A DNA stretch of 64,000 nucleotides from positions 738,888 to 802,887 of the forward strand of contig WYCW01000001.1 in the NCBI GenBank assembly GCA_011392765.1, read 5' to 3'. Below the pieces are notes generated by a model. The model searched no databases and was not told where the DNA came from. It saw only the letters and a list, made by a program, of their open reading frames with translations. This DNA comes from Candidatus Thiosymbion ectosymbiont of Catanema sp. Cochon2018. GTDB taxonomy: Bacteria; Pseudomonadota; Gammaproteobacteria; Chromatiales; Chromatiaceae. Shown one piece after another: positions 45,196 to 52,215 of the stretch (position 1 is its first letter; each line of letters starts with the position of its first letter). A program made the position numbers and the translations under genes.

Positions 45196-45335
45196 AACGG
45201 AACAGAGCCTGTTTTTGCCCTCTGCCTGGCACCGGCAGATTCCGACAATCCCTGCCAGAATGACGAGGTGGGGTCTATGGGTGTCTTTTTATTATGTGGT
45301 TGAGTTATTCACCGGCTGCCACCTGCAACCTGAAC

Positions 45336-45698
45336 CTATGTGGCCCGCGAGCTCTCGAACACCAGCGGCTCGAGGACAATTCGGGAATAGGGAAATTCAA
45401 GCTTTCCATCCTCGGTTTCAGTTACCACTCCACCTGCAACCAAAGCTTCAGTATCCCGATGTACGGATTTGACCTCACGTTTCACACGACGAGCAAGCTC
45501 ACGAACGCTAACCGTTCCCTGACCCGCTAACGCCTGAAGAATTTCCCAGCGTTTGCCACCGATAGTTTTGAACAGGTCTTCAGCGGAGGGGAAATACAGA
45601 GACGGTGTGGTGCCCCCCTGCTTTTCTACGGCTTCCGCCACCCCTTCGAAGAATTCATCCATCGAGCGCACTCCGATGGTTAGTGTTGCTTCATCCAT
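45336..45698 (-). CDS. TumA-like HTH antitoxin
   Basis: Encodes 120 residues. The helix-turn-helix part is KRWEILQALAGQGTVSVREL with ARRVKREVKSVHRDTEALVA, as in the regulators paired with TumE/DUF6516 toxins. It overlaps the upstream toxin gene by 8 bases. Likely represses its own operon. Confidence 0.78.
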   Translation of the reverse strand: MDEATLTIGVRSMDEFFEGVAEAVEKQGGTTPSLYFPSAEDLFKTIGGKRWEILQALAGQGTVSVRELARRVKREVKSVHRDTEALVAGGVVTETEDGKLEFPYSRIVLEPLVFESSRAT

Positions 45699-46017
45699 TG
45701 TTCAAGACCCTCGCTACGTCAACCTTGAAGTCGCTGAATAGCTGGTTGAGGGTGGTGAAAGCGTAAGTACTCTCAACGTCACCCTCATGTTTGTGGTCTC
45801 CTTTGCCACGTTCGTTGTCGTAGCAAAGGACATACTTGCCAGCAACCACCAAGGCCAAACTGTACTTGTATGGATGATCAGATCCTTCCAGCGGTTCATA
45901 AAGACGGACGACTTTCACTTCGATAAAGGTAACTTCATCAATCCACCGTCGGGCTGTTCGTTGATCTTCACCCATGTAGTCGATTATGCCAACGCCACGA
46001 AGTGTTGACAACTGCAC
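45691..46017 (-). CDS. TumE (DUF6516) family toxin
   Basis: Encodes 108 residues. YKYSLALVVAGKYVLCYDNE and RGKGDHKHEGDVESTYAFTT are the TumE signature (YDNERGKGDHxH). The toxin comes first and the HTH antitoxin second, with an 8-base overlap. Molecular target not established. Confidence 0.8.
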   Translation of the reverse strand: MQLSTLRGVGIIDYMGEDQRTARRWIDEVTFIEVKVVRLYEPLEGSDHPYKYSLALVVAGKYVLCYDNERGKGDHKHEGDVESTYAFTTLNQLFSDFKVDVARVLNNG

Positions 46018-46667
46018 CTACAACTTATTTCTTGTGACCCAACGGCTTTGGCTTGACATAGCAATTTGTTGGGGTTCGCAAGCTCACCTCAACCTACGGG
46101 CTGGTACCCGGTAATATCACCTACAAAATCGTAAACGTCTACTTTCCCATCTTCGCTGATGTCACCGGGATTTGATCCCGGGTCTCCCTCTGGAACATCC
46201 ATTCCAAAGTAATAGCAAATAAGGTGGGTGTCCTTTCATACTTTTTCATACTTTCATAGAGCTATACCAAAGGAGGGGGAGACGAGAACGGAGCGGAGAG
46301 CAGTCATGGTCGGACTCCTACGGCGAATGCTGGGCTGAGGGGAATACTAGCTCAGGGGAATAAACAAAGTGGGTGTCCTTTTATGCTCTTTTATGCTCTG
46401 AGGAGCTGGACTGCGGCATTGGGTCGCTCGCAGCCGAATGTTAGACGAATGAGCGGTGAAAAACGACCCATCAATTGAACCCGTAGGTCGGGTCAGGCCA
46501 GGGCGACACAACGTTAGCCTACCCTTGCGTCGGGTGACGGCGCGCCAATCACCGCGGCCAGGATGAAGCTCACAACGGGTGCGCCTTACCCGACCTACAC
46601 GGGCTTATACTCCTTCAAGCCTGACGCTTGCTATCGGACGCCGCGCAAGCCGGAGCAAAACGACGGG
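46018..46667. repeat. gene-poor region with repeats and cassette-end remnants
   Basis: Holds a family F right part near 46034-46100 (GTTGGGGTTCGCAAGCTCAC), a dockerin-like remnant, two copies of GTGGGTGTCCTTT (46227 and 46369), and a sequence at 46410-46475 (GCATTGGGTCGCTCGCAGCC, ATGTTAGACGAATG, AAAAACGACCCATCAATTGA) that closely copies the right arm of the attC at 47995-48098 and its flank. The last may be a further degraded attC. Confidence 0.4.
46089..46202 (-). pseudogene. dockerin/EF-hand-like remnant
   Basis: A 37-codon frame reads MDVPEGDPGSNPGDISEDGK and VDVYDFVGDITGYQPVG. The NPGDISEDGKVDVYDF segment resembles one calcium-binding dockerin type I repeat. It ends in a family F repeat, which supplies the stop. 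Probably the end of a lost secreted protein. Confidence 0.3.
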
Positions 46668-46946
46668 TTACGCAGTCGGCTGGATAGCCTTGTTAGGCCA
46701 ATCATCTACGATAGTAAATGACTGACCAAGAGTTCGAAAATGATTAGAATCCTGTCTCTTGAGCTTGTTTCTGATTTCCTCGAAAGACCTGACAACATCT
46801 TCAGCATATAAACGTTCTCCACAATGAAGACAGACTTCTGCGGTTACTTTCATTGATAGTGTATGATTCCCGCCACGCAGCAGTTTCTCAACCATCTTTT
46901 CTTCAAGCTCACCGCCGCACACAGGGCATTTTTCGAAGGGAATCAT
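46668..46946 (-). CDS. YgiT-type zinc-finger protein in a cassette
   Basis: Encodes 92 residues. FEKCPVCGGELEEKMVEKLL and VTAEVCLHCGERLYAEDVV give two CxxC zinc pairs as in YgiT/MqsA-type antitoxins. The C-terminal tail PNKAIQPTA is encoded by attC-like sequence with GTTAGGC (46694-46700), typical for integron cassette genes running into their recombination site. No toxin partner is adjacent. Confidence 0.72.
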   Translation of the reverse strand: MIPFEKCPVCGGELEEKMVEKLLRGGNHTLSMKVTAEVCLHCGERLYAEDVVRSFEEIRNKLKRQDSNHFRTLGQSFTIVDDWPNKAIQPTA

Positions 46947-46949
46947 TTC

Positions 46950-47555
46950 TTTTGACGAATGCGCAGGACGGTCACCCCCTTCCCCCTGTGAGCGGCCCTA
47001 CCGTCTCCGAGTACTCTGAGGTGATCCGATTCCCCAGGGGCCTTCCGCTGCTTCCTCCTTGGTTGGGATTCGGCTCGCCTACCTGGCTCGGTCGTTTCGA
47101 GGATCTTTCGGCTCCCGCTCGGTTCTGTATCCTGGTTTCCCCCTCGTGCCAACTCTACGGTTTGCCTTGGATCATCGCCGGTTCCGACCAGGAGCCCAAG
47201 CGGCCTCCCGCGTTCAGAACGCACCTCTTGTCACCGGCCATCGCTTGAGAACTCCGCCGGCTCTCACAGGACTCACCATCATGCCCTGCTCGTTTCGGTT
47301 TCACGCACGTGACAACGCTGACCAATCCGGAACGGCTTTTCGAAGCGGTACCAGCTCTCAGGGGCTGCGCCCCCATCCGGCCTCTGACATACCCGGTGTA
47401 CGCTTCACCTCTCTTGTTCGCCTGCGAGCGCAGTTCCCTACCGCTCTCGCCGCTCCGCCAGAGGCGTAACACGCGGTCATGGTGGGTGGTTAACCCTTTC
47501 CATGCCGGGACTTTCACCCAACCAGATGCGCCCCGCTTTCGCGGCGCGCTAACAC
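46950..47555 (-). ncRNA. group II intron-like RNA 5' part, truncated
   Basis: Read on the minus strand, this ~600-base block has no plausible gene but looks like structured RNA: TCTGGTTGGGTGAAAGTCCC near its start, GAAGCGTACACCGGGTATGT, GGGGGCGCAGCCCCTGAGAG, GCGTGAAACCGAAACGAGCA and GGGGAAACCAGGATACAGAA. The length fits domains I-III of a group II intron, and it abuts an attC, the target of IIC-attC introns. The reverse transcriptase and domain V are missing; a YgiT gene follows instead. Identification is from remembered pattern and needs a covariance search. Confidence 0.4.
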
Positions 47556-47603
47556 CAAAATCAGCTGCCGACGAAGGAGGTCAGCTGCATTTTTTTGTTA
47601 GGA
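47547..47603. other. attC-like recombination site H
   Basis: CGCTAACACCAAAATCAGCT at the left and TCAGCTGCATTTTTTTGTTA then GGA at the right form an imperfect palindrome with a GTTAGGA core. It overlaps the end of the truncated DUF5615 gene, as in cassettes. Confidence 0.55.
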
Positions 47604-47735
47604 TTCAATGTTGATTATCTCATGAGATTGGATGGTTTTCAGTGCATTATGCACTGCGGGTATTAACGGCTTAAGTGTAGGAAGTCGGTTATCAGATGCA
47701 ACAAGCACAATTACTGAAATATCAAAATGACTCAT
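47598..47735 (-). pseudogene. truncated DUF5615-like toxin C-terminus
   Basis: Encodes 45 residues MSHFDISVIVLVASDNRLPT and LKPLIPAVHNALKTIQSHEI. This is the C-terminal part of a DUF5615 toxin; the catalytic N-terminal acidic residues are missing. The start overlaps the DUF433 stop by 14 bases, so a deletion has joined the antitoxin end to the toxin end. The stop lies in the attC core. Confidence 0.6.
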
Positions 47736-47967
47736 ATTCCAAAAGCGTCTCTTTTGCTGCTTCCAATGCTTGTATGGCTTGTTCTCTTTTTACTGATGGA
47801 AAATCATCCAAAAACGCATTTAAACTATCTCCAGCTTCTAAATAGTCAATAAGATTTTTGACCGGTACACGAGTATTTTTAAAAACTGGCGTACCACTTA
47901 AAACCTCTCTGGAGCATGTAATGATACTGTCTATTGCAGAGGTTTTTGTTGTCTCAGGTTTCAGCAT
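47722..47967 (-). CDS. DUF433 antitoxin in a cassette
   Basis: Encodes 81 residues. REVLSGTPVFKNTRVPVKNL with IDYLEAGDSLNAFLDDFPSV and QAIQALEAA is the DUF433 pattern. Its toxin partner is truncated. Likely a residual antitoxin in the decayed integron. Confidence 0.8.
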   Translation of the reverse strand: MLKPETTKTSAIDSIITCSREVLSGTPVFKNTRVPVKNLIDYLEAGDSLNAFLDDFPSVKREQAIQALEAAKETLLEYESF

Positions 47968-47994
47968 GATATTTTCCTCATATTCGCATCCAGA

Positions 47995-48098
47995 TCCTAA
48001 CGGCTTGGCTCAGGCGCCCAATGCCGCGTGGCACTGAGCTTGAAAGTCGCTGAGGAGCCGGACCGCAGCATTGGGTCGCTTTCAGCCAAATGTTAGGC
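47995..48098. other. attC-like recombination site G (104 bp)
   Basis: TCCTAACGGCTTGGCTCAGG with CGCCCAATGCCGC pairs imperfectly with GCAGCATTGGGTCGCTTTCA and GCCAAATGTTAGGC. Cores CCTAAC and GTTAGGC stand at the outer ends. This is the best-formed long attC in the array. Confidence 0.75.
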
Positions 48099-48164
48099 GA
48101 ATGGGCTGTGAAAAACGACCCATCAATTGAGCTTGGCCCCTTTTCTGATTACCCTATTTGGGTT

Positions 48165-48893
48165 CTATAGTTTTTGAATTTCTTCTATTGAAAGTCGAGT
48201 ATATTTCACAATTTTATCTATTGATTCTCCATCTGTTTTCATGGCCTTTGCCATTTCAACAGCTTTTTCTTTTTTTCCTTTCTCCTCCCCAATTTTCTCC
48301 CCCAGCTGAAGCCCTTCCTCTTTACCCTCCTTTAATCCTTCTTCTTTTCCTTTCTTTTCCCCAAGTTGAATCCCTTCATTTAACCCCTCTTTTAATCCTT
48401 CTGTTTTGCCTTCGTTCCTGATCCGCTCCTTGAGTTTATAAGGCAAAATCCATTTTTCACTTTCCTGAAGCTTCTTGAAGATCCCCGAATCGACAAAACT
48501 ATGATAGGTTTCTTCGCTGATGATGAGGTGATCGATGACTTCGACCTTGAGGAATTTGCCCGCTTGAATAAAATGATCGGTGAGATCCTGATCTTCGTAG
48601 GAAGGCGTCACATTCCCACCGGGATGGTTATGGACCATAATCACCCGAACGGCCAGCTTGTAAATCGCCATGCGGAAGGCTTCTCTGGGGTTGATGGCCG
48701 CCATGTTGGAAGACCCCAGCGCGACCAACTCGATATAGAGAATCTTGTTGGCTTGATTCAAACCCACCATCCAGAAGTGTTCCTGACCTTGACCGATTTT
48801 ATTCTCTCTACGGAGAATCTGGCGCATGATTAGATAAATATCTTCCGCACCGTTTACGGTGATTTTTTGTTGCTTGCTTAATTTGACTTCCAT
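48165..48893 (-). CDS. RadC-like JAB-domain protein with Rpn-type tail
   Basis: Encodes 242 residues from ATG 48893 (48941 possible). The RadC/JAB metal motif is seen as VIMVHNHPGGNVTPSYEDQD. The C-terminus has glycine/lysine/glutamate repeats (GLKEGLNEGIQLGEKKGKEE and on) and ends VEMAKAMKTDGESIDKIVKY with TRLSIEEIQKL, as in Rpn/YhgA-type nuclease-transposases. The Rpn catalytic domain is absent. Predicted zinc-dependent or DNA-associated protein; role unknown. Confidence 0.75.
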   Translation of the reverse strand: MEVKLSKQQKITVNGAEDIYLIMRQILRRENKIGQGQEHFWMVGLNQANKILYIELVALGSSNMAAINPREAFRMAIYKLAVRVIMVHNHPGGNVTPSYEDQDLTDHFIQAGKFLKVEVIDHLIISEETYHSFVDSGIFKKLQESEKWILPYKLKERIRNEGKTEGLKEGLNEGIQLGEKKGKEEGLKEGKEEGLQLGEKIGEEKGKKEKAVEMAKAMKTDGESIDKIVKYTRLSIEEIQKL

Positions 48894-48954
48894 TGCGGGG
48901 CCTTCTATAGAGGGGCCTATACTAAGCCTAACGATAAGCAATTTTTGGTTTTCG

Positions 48955-49194
48955 CTAGCACGGACATCTTACGGCAAGGTATGCGACGTAGATTCCAAGA
49001 AAAGATGCCCCCAATGTCCAAAGAGCGATCCAGTGACGCAGATAAAAGCATACGAGTGAGCGTGCGGCTTTTGCAGTCCAGTGAAACTCTTTGTACGTGT
49101 CATGCAGGACTCCCGCACCTCCGATGGTGTCTGGCTCGTTGGGGTCAACTCGAATATCTTTTCCCTCATACCACTCACGAAGATGTCGGAGCAT
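48955..49194 (-). CDS. small cassette-encoded membrane protein
   Basis: Encodes 79 residues; GGAGGAAG lies just before the ATG, directly after an attC core. One C-terminal span (LRHWIALWTLGASFLGIYVA). N-terminus MLRHLREWYEGKDIRVDPNE is polar. Family unknown. An isolated GCCTAAC core lies at 48926-48932 after it. Confidence 0.55.
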   Translation of the reverse strand: MLRHLREWYEGKDIRVDPNEPDTIGGAGVLHDTYKEFHWTAKAARSLVCFYLRHWIALWTLGASFLGIYVAYLAVRCPC

Positions 49195-49201
49195 TTCTTC
49201 C

Positions 49202-49262
49202 TCCTAACGCCTAGCTCAGCCGCGCGCGCCTTTGGCGCGTCGGCTGGAGCGCCGTGTTATGA
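49202..49262. other. attC-like recombination site E (61 bp)
   Basis: CCTAACGCCTAGCTCAGCCG pairs with CGGCTGGAGCGCCGTGTTAT around a GCGCGCGCCTTTGGCGCG loop region. The compact attC form. Confidence 0.72.
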
Positions 49263-49472
49263 GCCGATAATATTTAATTTTGCCTTTGCTATAATTAGAG
49301 AACATTCATCAAATACTTCATTTTCAAGCCGAGAATCAATATCGACATCAAACTCTTTGATGAATTTATCAAAAGACCAAGATTCATTTTCGTAGCATTG
49401 AATTTGGTAATTTTGTATTCTACGCACAAACTCCTCATTAAATGTTCTCAACATCACATACTTATTGGTCAT
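49257..49472 (-). CDS. cassette ORF of unknown function, possibly truncated
   Basis: Encodes 71 residues from ATG 49472. The frame is open upstream to about 49600 without a start codon and there reads like protein (CHISQSDSFGVINGKFALFC then ALNPMTNKYVMLRTF). It may be the C-terminal part of a larger gene frameshifted relative to the 49558-50022 gene. No domain recognised. Confidence 0.4.
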   Translation of the reverse strand: MTNKYVMLRTFNEEFVRRIQNYQIQCYENESWSFDKFIKEFDVDIDSRLENEVFDECSLIIAKAKLNIIGS

Positions 49473-49557
49473 TGGGTTCAGGGCGCAAAATAGCGCAAAC
49501 TTTCCATTAATTACACCAAATGAGTCACTTTGAGATATATGGCAATTTTTCCTTGCT

Positions 49558-50022
49558 TTACTTAGGCAGCTTTCTGAATATAACTCTGGAATCTAAATCA
49601 AGCAAGTAATGCCTTAATAATAATTTAATGAAATTTCTTCTTTCATTTTGGTTAGTCAAATTTCTCGGAACAACGAAAAGCCTTGATGATACCCCGCCGT
49701 GTCGAGTTATAAAATTATAATTATTGGCCTCAAAGTTTTCAAAATTGTTATACCACAATTCATGCTCTCTAAAACAAAACACCAAGTTTCTACCATCGCT
49801 CCCATTAACTAAATCGTTGTTGTCTGCGTGCCAGTCATAATAATTCAATACATGGGATATTTCTGGGCTATGGTCGCCAAATGAAGGCGATATGAAATTT
49901 GGGATGTTTATTTCTTTGAGGGAAAAGTCTTTTGAATCAATAAATAACTGGCTATTATTTACATTATTAATCTGCAAATTCTTGTTATTGCTCCCAATGT
50001 TTATTATTGACTGCTTACTCAT
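49558..50022 (-). CDS. cassette protein with asparagine-rich N-terminal tag
   Basis: Encodes 154 residues. The N-terminus SIINIGSNNKNLQINNVNNS is a polar, beta-type tag; the rest (ISHVLNYYDWHADNNDLVNG, FCFREHELWYNNFENFEANN, RLFVVPRNLTNQNERRNFIK) is not recognised. Its start overlaps the stop of the upstream membrane gene by 8 bases, and that gene ends with a similar tag, so the two probably assemble. Confidence 0.6.
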   Translation of the reverse strand: MSKQSIINIGSNNKNLQINNVNNSQLFIDSKDFSLKEINIPNFISPSFGDHSPEISHVLNYYDWHADNNDLVNGSDGRNLVFCFREHELWYNNFENFEANNYNFITRHGGVSSRLFVVPRNLTNQNERRNFIKLLLRHYLLDLDSRVIFRKLPK

Positions 50023-50206
50023 CTTTATGCCTCAAAATCTTATTGCTTACACCCTGAATTTGAATGTTCGTTGAATTGTCCCCATGATTTTTAATTACTT
50101 GAGAGTTTTCTTTTCTTTTAAACATCACGTTAAGAACAAACCCTAGGACTGCAACCCCAATACCAGAGAATATCCAATGAATATTATTTGTAATCCATTC
50201 CATCAT
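50015..50206 (-). CDS. membrane anchor with matching tag
   Basis: Encodes 63 residues: one span (NIHWIFSGIGVAVLGFVLNV), a basic stretch (MFKRKENSQ) and the tag NHGDNSTNIQIQGVSNKIL. It overlaps the next gene by 8 bases. The layout suggests a membrane anchor recruiting the tagged soluble protein. Confidence 0.6.
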   Translation of the reverse strand: MMEWITNNIHWIFSGIGVAVLGFVLNVMFKRKENSQVIKNHGDNSTNIQIQGVSNKILRHKDE

Positions 50207-50243
50207 TTTTAACCACCTGATCGATTTTTACAGCTCTGCTTGC

Positions 50244-50305
50244 TCATAACGATCAAGCTCAGCGGCCCGAGCGTAGCGAGGGTCCGCTGCAGCGCTTTGT
50301 TGGGC
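50244..50305. other. attC-like recombination site D (62 bp)
   Basis: TCATAACGATCAAGCTCAGC with GGCCC pairs with GGTCCGCTGCAGCGCTTTGT and ends in GTTGGGC. Confidence 0.72.
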
Positions 50306-50339
50306 GGTGCAGCAGTCAACCGGTTCGTTGAACGTTCCC

Positions 50340-50789
50340 TTAATATTTCTTGTCGGCTAACTCTACAATCGTCATCTTGAGCGGGGGCCTACCTTGTGTT
50401 TTCTCCCAGATTTTAATTTCATATCGTCCAGGGCCGTGATTGAGATTCACTGCTGTCGGTGAATGCATCTGGGCGGAGAATATCAGTTCGCTGGCGAAAT
50501 ACGCCTGCACAGTGGCGCTGCATTCCGGCTCGGACTCCCACTCGATCGGCACGAAAGGCTCGTCGATGGTTATCGTCTTCCCAGGTGGAGGCCATGGATT
50601 TCCACTAATTCTGACATTCCCGTAGGTACACTCTTTTTCGCAAAGCTTGAGTCGTTCCTCGAGAATGCTGATGCGCTCGCCGTATACCGCCTTCGCAATG
50701 GCCCAAATAATAGGCGTAAGAACAACGACGAGGATCAGTACCAGCACCCAGTGCCTTCGAAAAAGAATTACGAATTTTTGAACGTCCAT
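50340..50789 (-). CDS. cassette-encoded membrane-anchored protein
   Basis: Encodes 149 residues: a single N-terminal span (HWVLVLILVVVLTPIIWAIA), a short coiled region (ISILEERLKLCEKECTY) and a beta-rich soluble domain (FVPIEWESEPECSATVQAYF, GPGRYEIKIWEKTQGRPP). The domain is probably periplasmic. Family unknown. Confidence 0.6.
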   Translation of the reverse strand: MDVQKFVILFRRHWVLVLILVVVLTPIIWAIAKAVYGERISILEERLKLCEKECTYGNVRISGNPWPPPGKTITIDEPFVPIEWESEPECSATVQAYFASELIFSAQMHSPTAVNLNHGPGRYEIKIWEKTQGRPPLKMTIVELADKKY

Positions 50790-50819
50790 TGGCGCTCCTT
50801 TCTTTCAACCACTTCGTCC

Positions 50820-50906
50820 GCCCAACGTAAGGCTCAGCCGCCGCTCAAAGTGCTGCGAGCAGGGCGAGCGGCGCTTTGAGCGGTCGGCTGGAGCCTTTTG
50901 TTAGGC
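50820..50906. other. attC-like recombination site C (87 bp)
   Basis: GCCCAACGTAAGGCTCAGCC with GCCGCTCAAAG pairs with CTTTGAGCGGTCGGCTGGAG and CCTTTTGTTAGGC. Very regular; the C-terminal codons of the antitoxin gene lie inside it. Confidence 0.78.
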
Positions 50907-51043
50907 TTTGTTTTAGTAAGGTATTTGAAGGCGACTATCTGATTCCCCAAATACTTCTGCTCGTCTTCAAATGTCATTCCTTGTATATCTAAAGACATTT
51001 GATCGCGGATGCTACGCATCATCTTGACAGCTTCAATTTTCAT
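50834..51043 (-). CDS. antitoxin of a cassette PIN pair
   Basis: Encodes 69 residues. MKIEAVKMMRSIRDQMSLDI and QGMTFEDEQKYL are the small antitoxin pattern seen next to this PIN subtype. The last ~20 residues (RLQPTAQSAARPARSTLSGG) are read from the attC and are not native to the family. It overlaps the toxin by 11 bases. Confidence 0.72.
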   Translation of the reverse strand: MKIEAVKMMRSIRDQMSLDIQGMTFEDEQKYLGNQIVAFKYLTKTKPNKRLQPTAQSAARPARSTLSGG

Positions 51044-51494
51044 ATTTTAATACCTCTGTGGGTGTTCTTATCTCCAACATTGAATATCCAAATTTCACAT
51101 TGACTGAATTATATCCATGTATTCGATCTAGATTTACAATGTGCTTAAAATTCCAGCTGACTAACACGCTCACATTGTTAATCGTGGCGGTGGCTATGTG
51201 TTGTGCATCTACACGGCTTTTTCCAGTAACAATGCTTTCTCGTAAATATGTTTCTGCCAATTCCTGGGCCTCTTCGTCAAAAGCAATATATTCAACAAAT
51301 TCCGTTGGAATTTCCCGAATTATGTTTTTGACGGCTTCTGGTGCTTTCTCTAGTTCCGCCAAGGTTAAACTTGATAATACGATAATGCTTGCACCAGAGT
51401 TAAATTCTGCAAACAGCGCACGTGAGTCGTTTCTGAATTCCACATCCAAGCAGCCACCAACTACTGACGTATCAGTGTATATTCTCTTCCTCAT
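51033..51494 (-). CDS. PIN-domain toxin in a cassette
   Basis: Encodes 153 residues. RIYTDTSVVGGCLD carries the first acidic residue, LSSLTLAELEKAPEAV the second, and SRVDAQHIATATINNVSVLV with SWNFKHIV the later ones. Predicted RNase toxin. The toxin precedes its antitoxin, and the pair forms one cassette. Confidence 0.8.
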   Translation of the reverse strand: MRKRIYTDTSVVGGCLDVEFRNDSRALFAEFNSGASIIVLSSLTLAELEKAPEAVKNIIREIPTEFVEYIAFDEEAQELAETYLRESIVTGKSRVDAQHIATATINNVSVLVSWNFKHIVNLDRIHGYNSVNVKFGYSMLEIRTPTEVLKYEN

Positions 51495-51508
51495 CGTACT
51501 ATCTTCAG

Positions 51509-51539
51509 GCTCCTAATTTTCGTATGGCTTACGTTAGGC
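51509..51539. other. degenerate attC-like site B
   Basis: GTTAGGC at 51533-51539 is intact, but the opposite core is only TCCTAAT (51511-51517), and the intervening stem is very short. It separates the PIN cassette from the first cassette. Confidence 0.4.
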
Positions 51540-51621
51540 AAATTCATTCAGTTTTCTGGAGACCACTCAGGAGGCTCAACAGACATTCCTTCATCATGCG
51601 GAGGTTTCCATTCTGGCGGTT

Positions 51622-52054
51622 CTACGGATTGCTGTAAAGGGGAGGGATCCGGAGGTTGTATGTGTGGTATATCAACGCTTGGTGGACGGTGATGTGCTTG
51701 GTCAAGCTCTCTGCTTTATTGAAAGTTTTATCCCATCCGCGATCACGCGGATCAATATCGCTTCGACTGATAAATCCTCCACCAACTGCAGGATTCCAGC
51801 GATTGAGGGTAAATGTATCAATGGAGCGGTCTGCATTCACAATTGCATGAAATCCATCCCACGTCTTAAACACTCTGTTGCGTACGACGATCCCGTCATG
51901 TCGGCCTTTAAATGTTTGTCCACGTGGAACAGAAAATACTCTACCTGTTTTTTCGTCTTTTACATAAATGGTTTCATCAGTACGATTAACCACATCACCA
52001 GATGCATTTGCACAAATCAAAATCGCTCCTAAAAATAATGCTCTTAATTCTCAT
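51622..52054 (-). pseudogene. exported protein, first cassette, frameshifted in its signal peptide
   Basis: An ATG at 52054 gives MRIKSIIF, then the frame fails. Adding one base at the five-T run (plus-strand A run 52031-52035) joins it to LGAILICANASGDVVNRTDE and on, a perfect signal peptide plus a 130-residue exported domain (TIYVKDEKTGRVFSVPRGQT ... FHAIVNADRSIDTFTL). As it stands, translation would need the TTG at 52018. Pseudogene, sequencing error or slippage are all possible. Function unknown. Confidence 0.5.
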
Positions 52055-52087
52055 AGCGTAACCTCAGTTCGTTCTGACTCTACAAGC

Positions 52088-52155
52088 GCCTAACGTCAAG
52101 TAGACCTCAAAAGCGACGCAAGAAAATACGTCGAAAGTGAGGTCTAATCTGCTTG
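52088..52155. other. attC/attI-like junction A beside the integrase gene
   Basis: GCCTAACGTCAAGTAGACCT with CAAAAGCGACG pairs with CGTCGAAAGTGAGGTCTAAT; TAGACCTC (52101-52108) and GAGGTCTA (52139-52146) are perfect inverted copies. The outer right core is degraded (GCTTGCC). It occupies the position of attI between a divergent integrase and the first cassette. Confidence 0.5.
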
Positions 52156-52215
52156 CCTATTCGCAAGTGCCTGTATATATTGCCAGTATATAGGACAAAC
52201 CCGTCAGGTACTGAC

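Noticed and set aside
44794..45303. N-terminal extension of the ATP-grasp frame and the 177-codon plus ORF
   Set aside because: Both are read from a long inverted repeat; homology starts only at the internal ATG near 44793.
46943..47614. Several ORFs of 80-136 codons on both strands
   Set aside because: They cover the intron-like RNA block, have biased composition and no family resemblance; the region is better explained as structured RNA.
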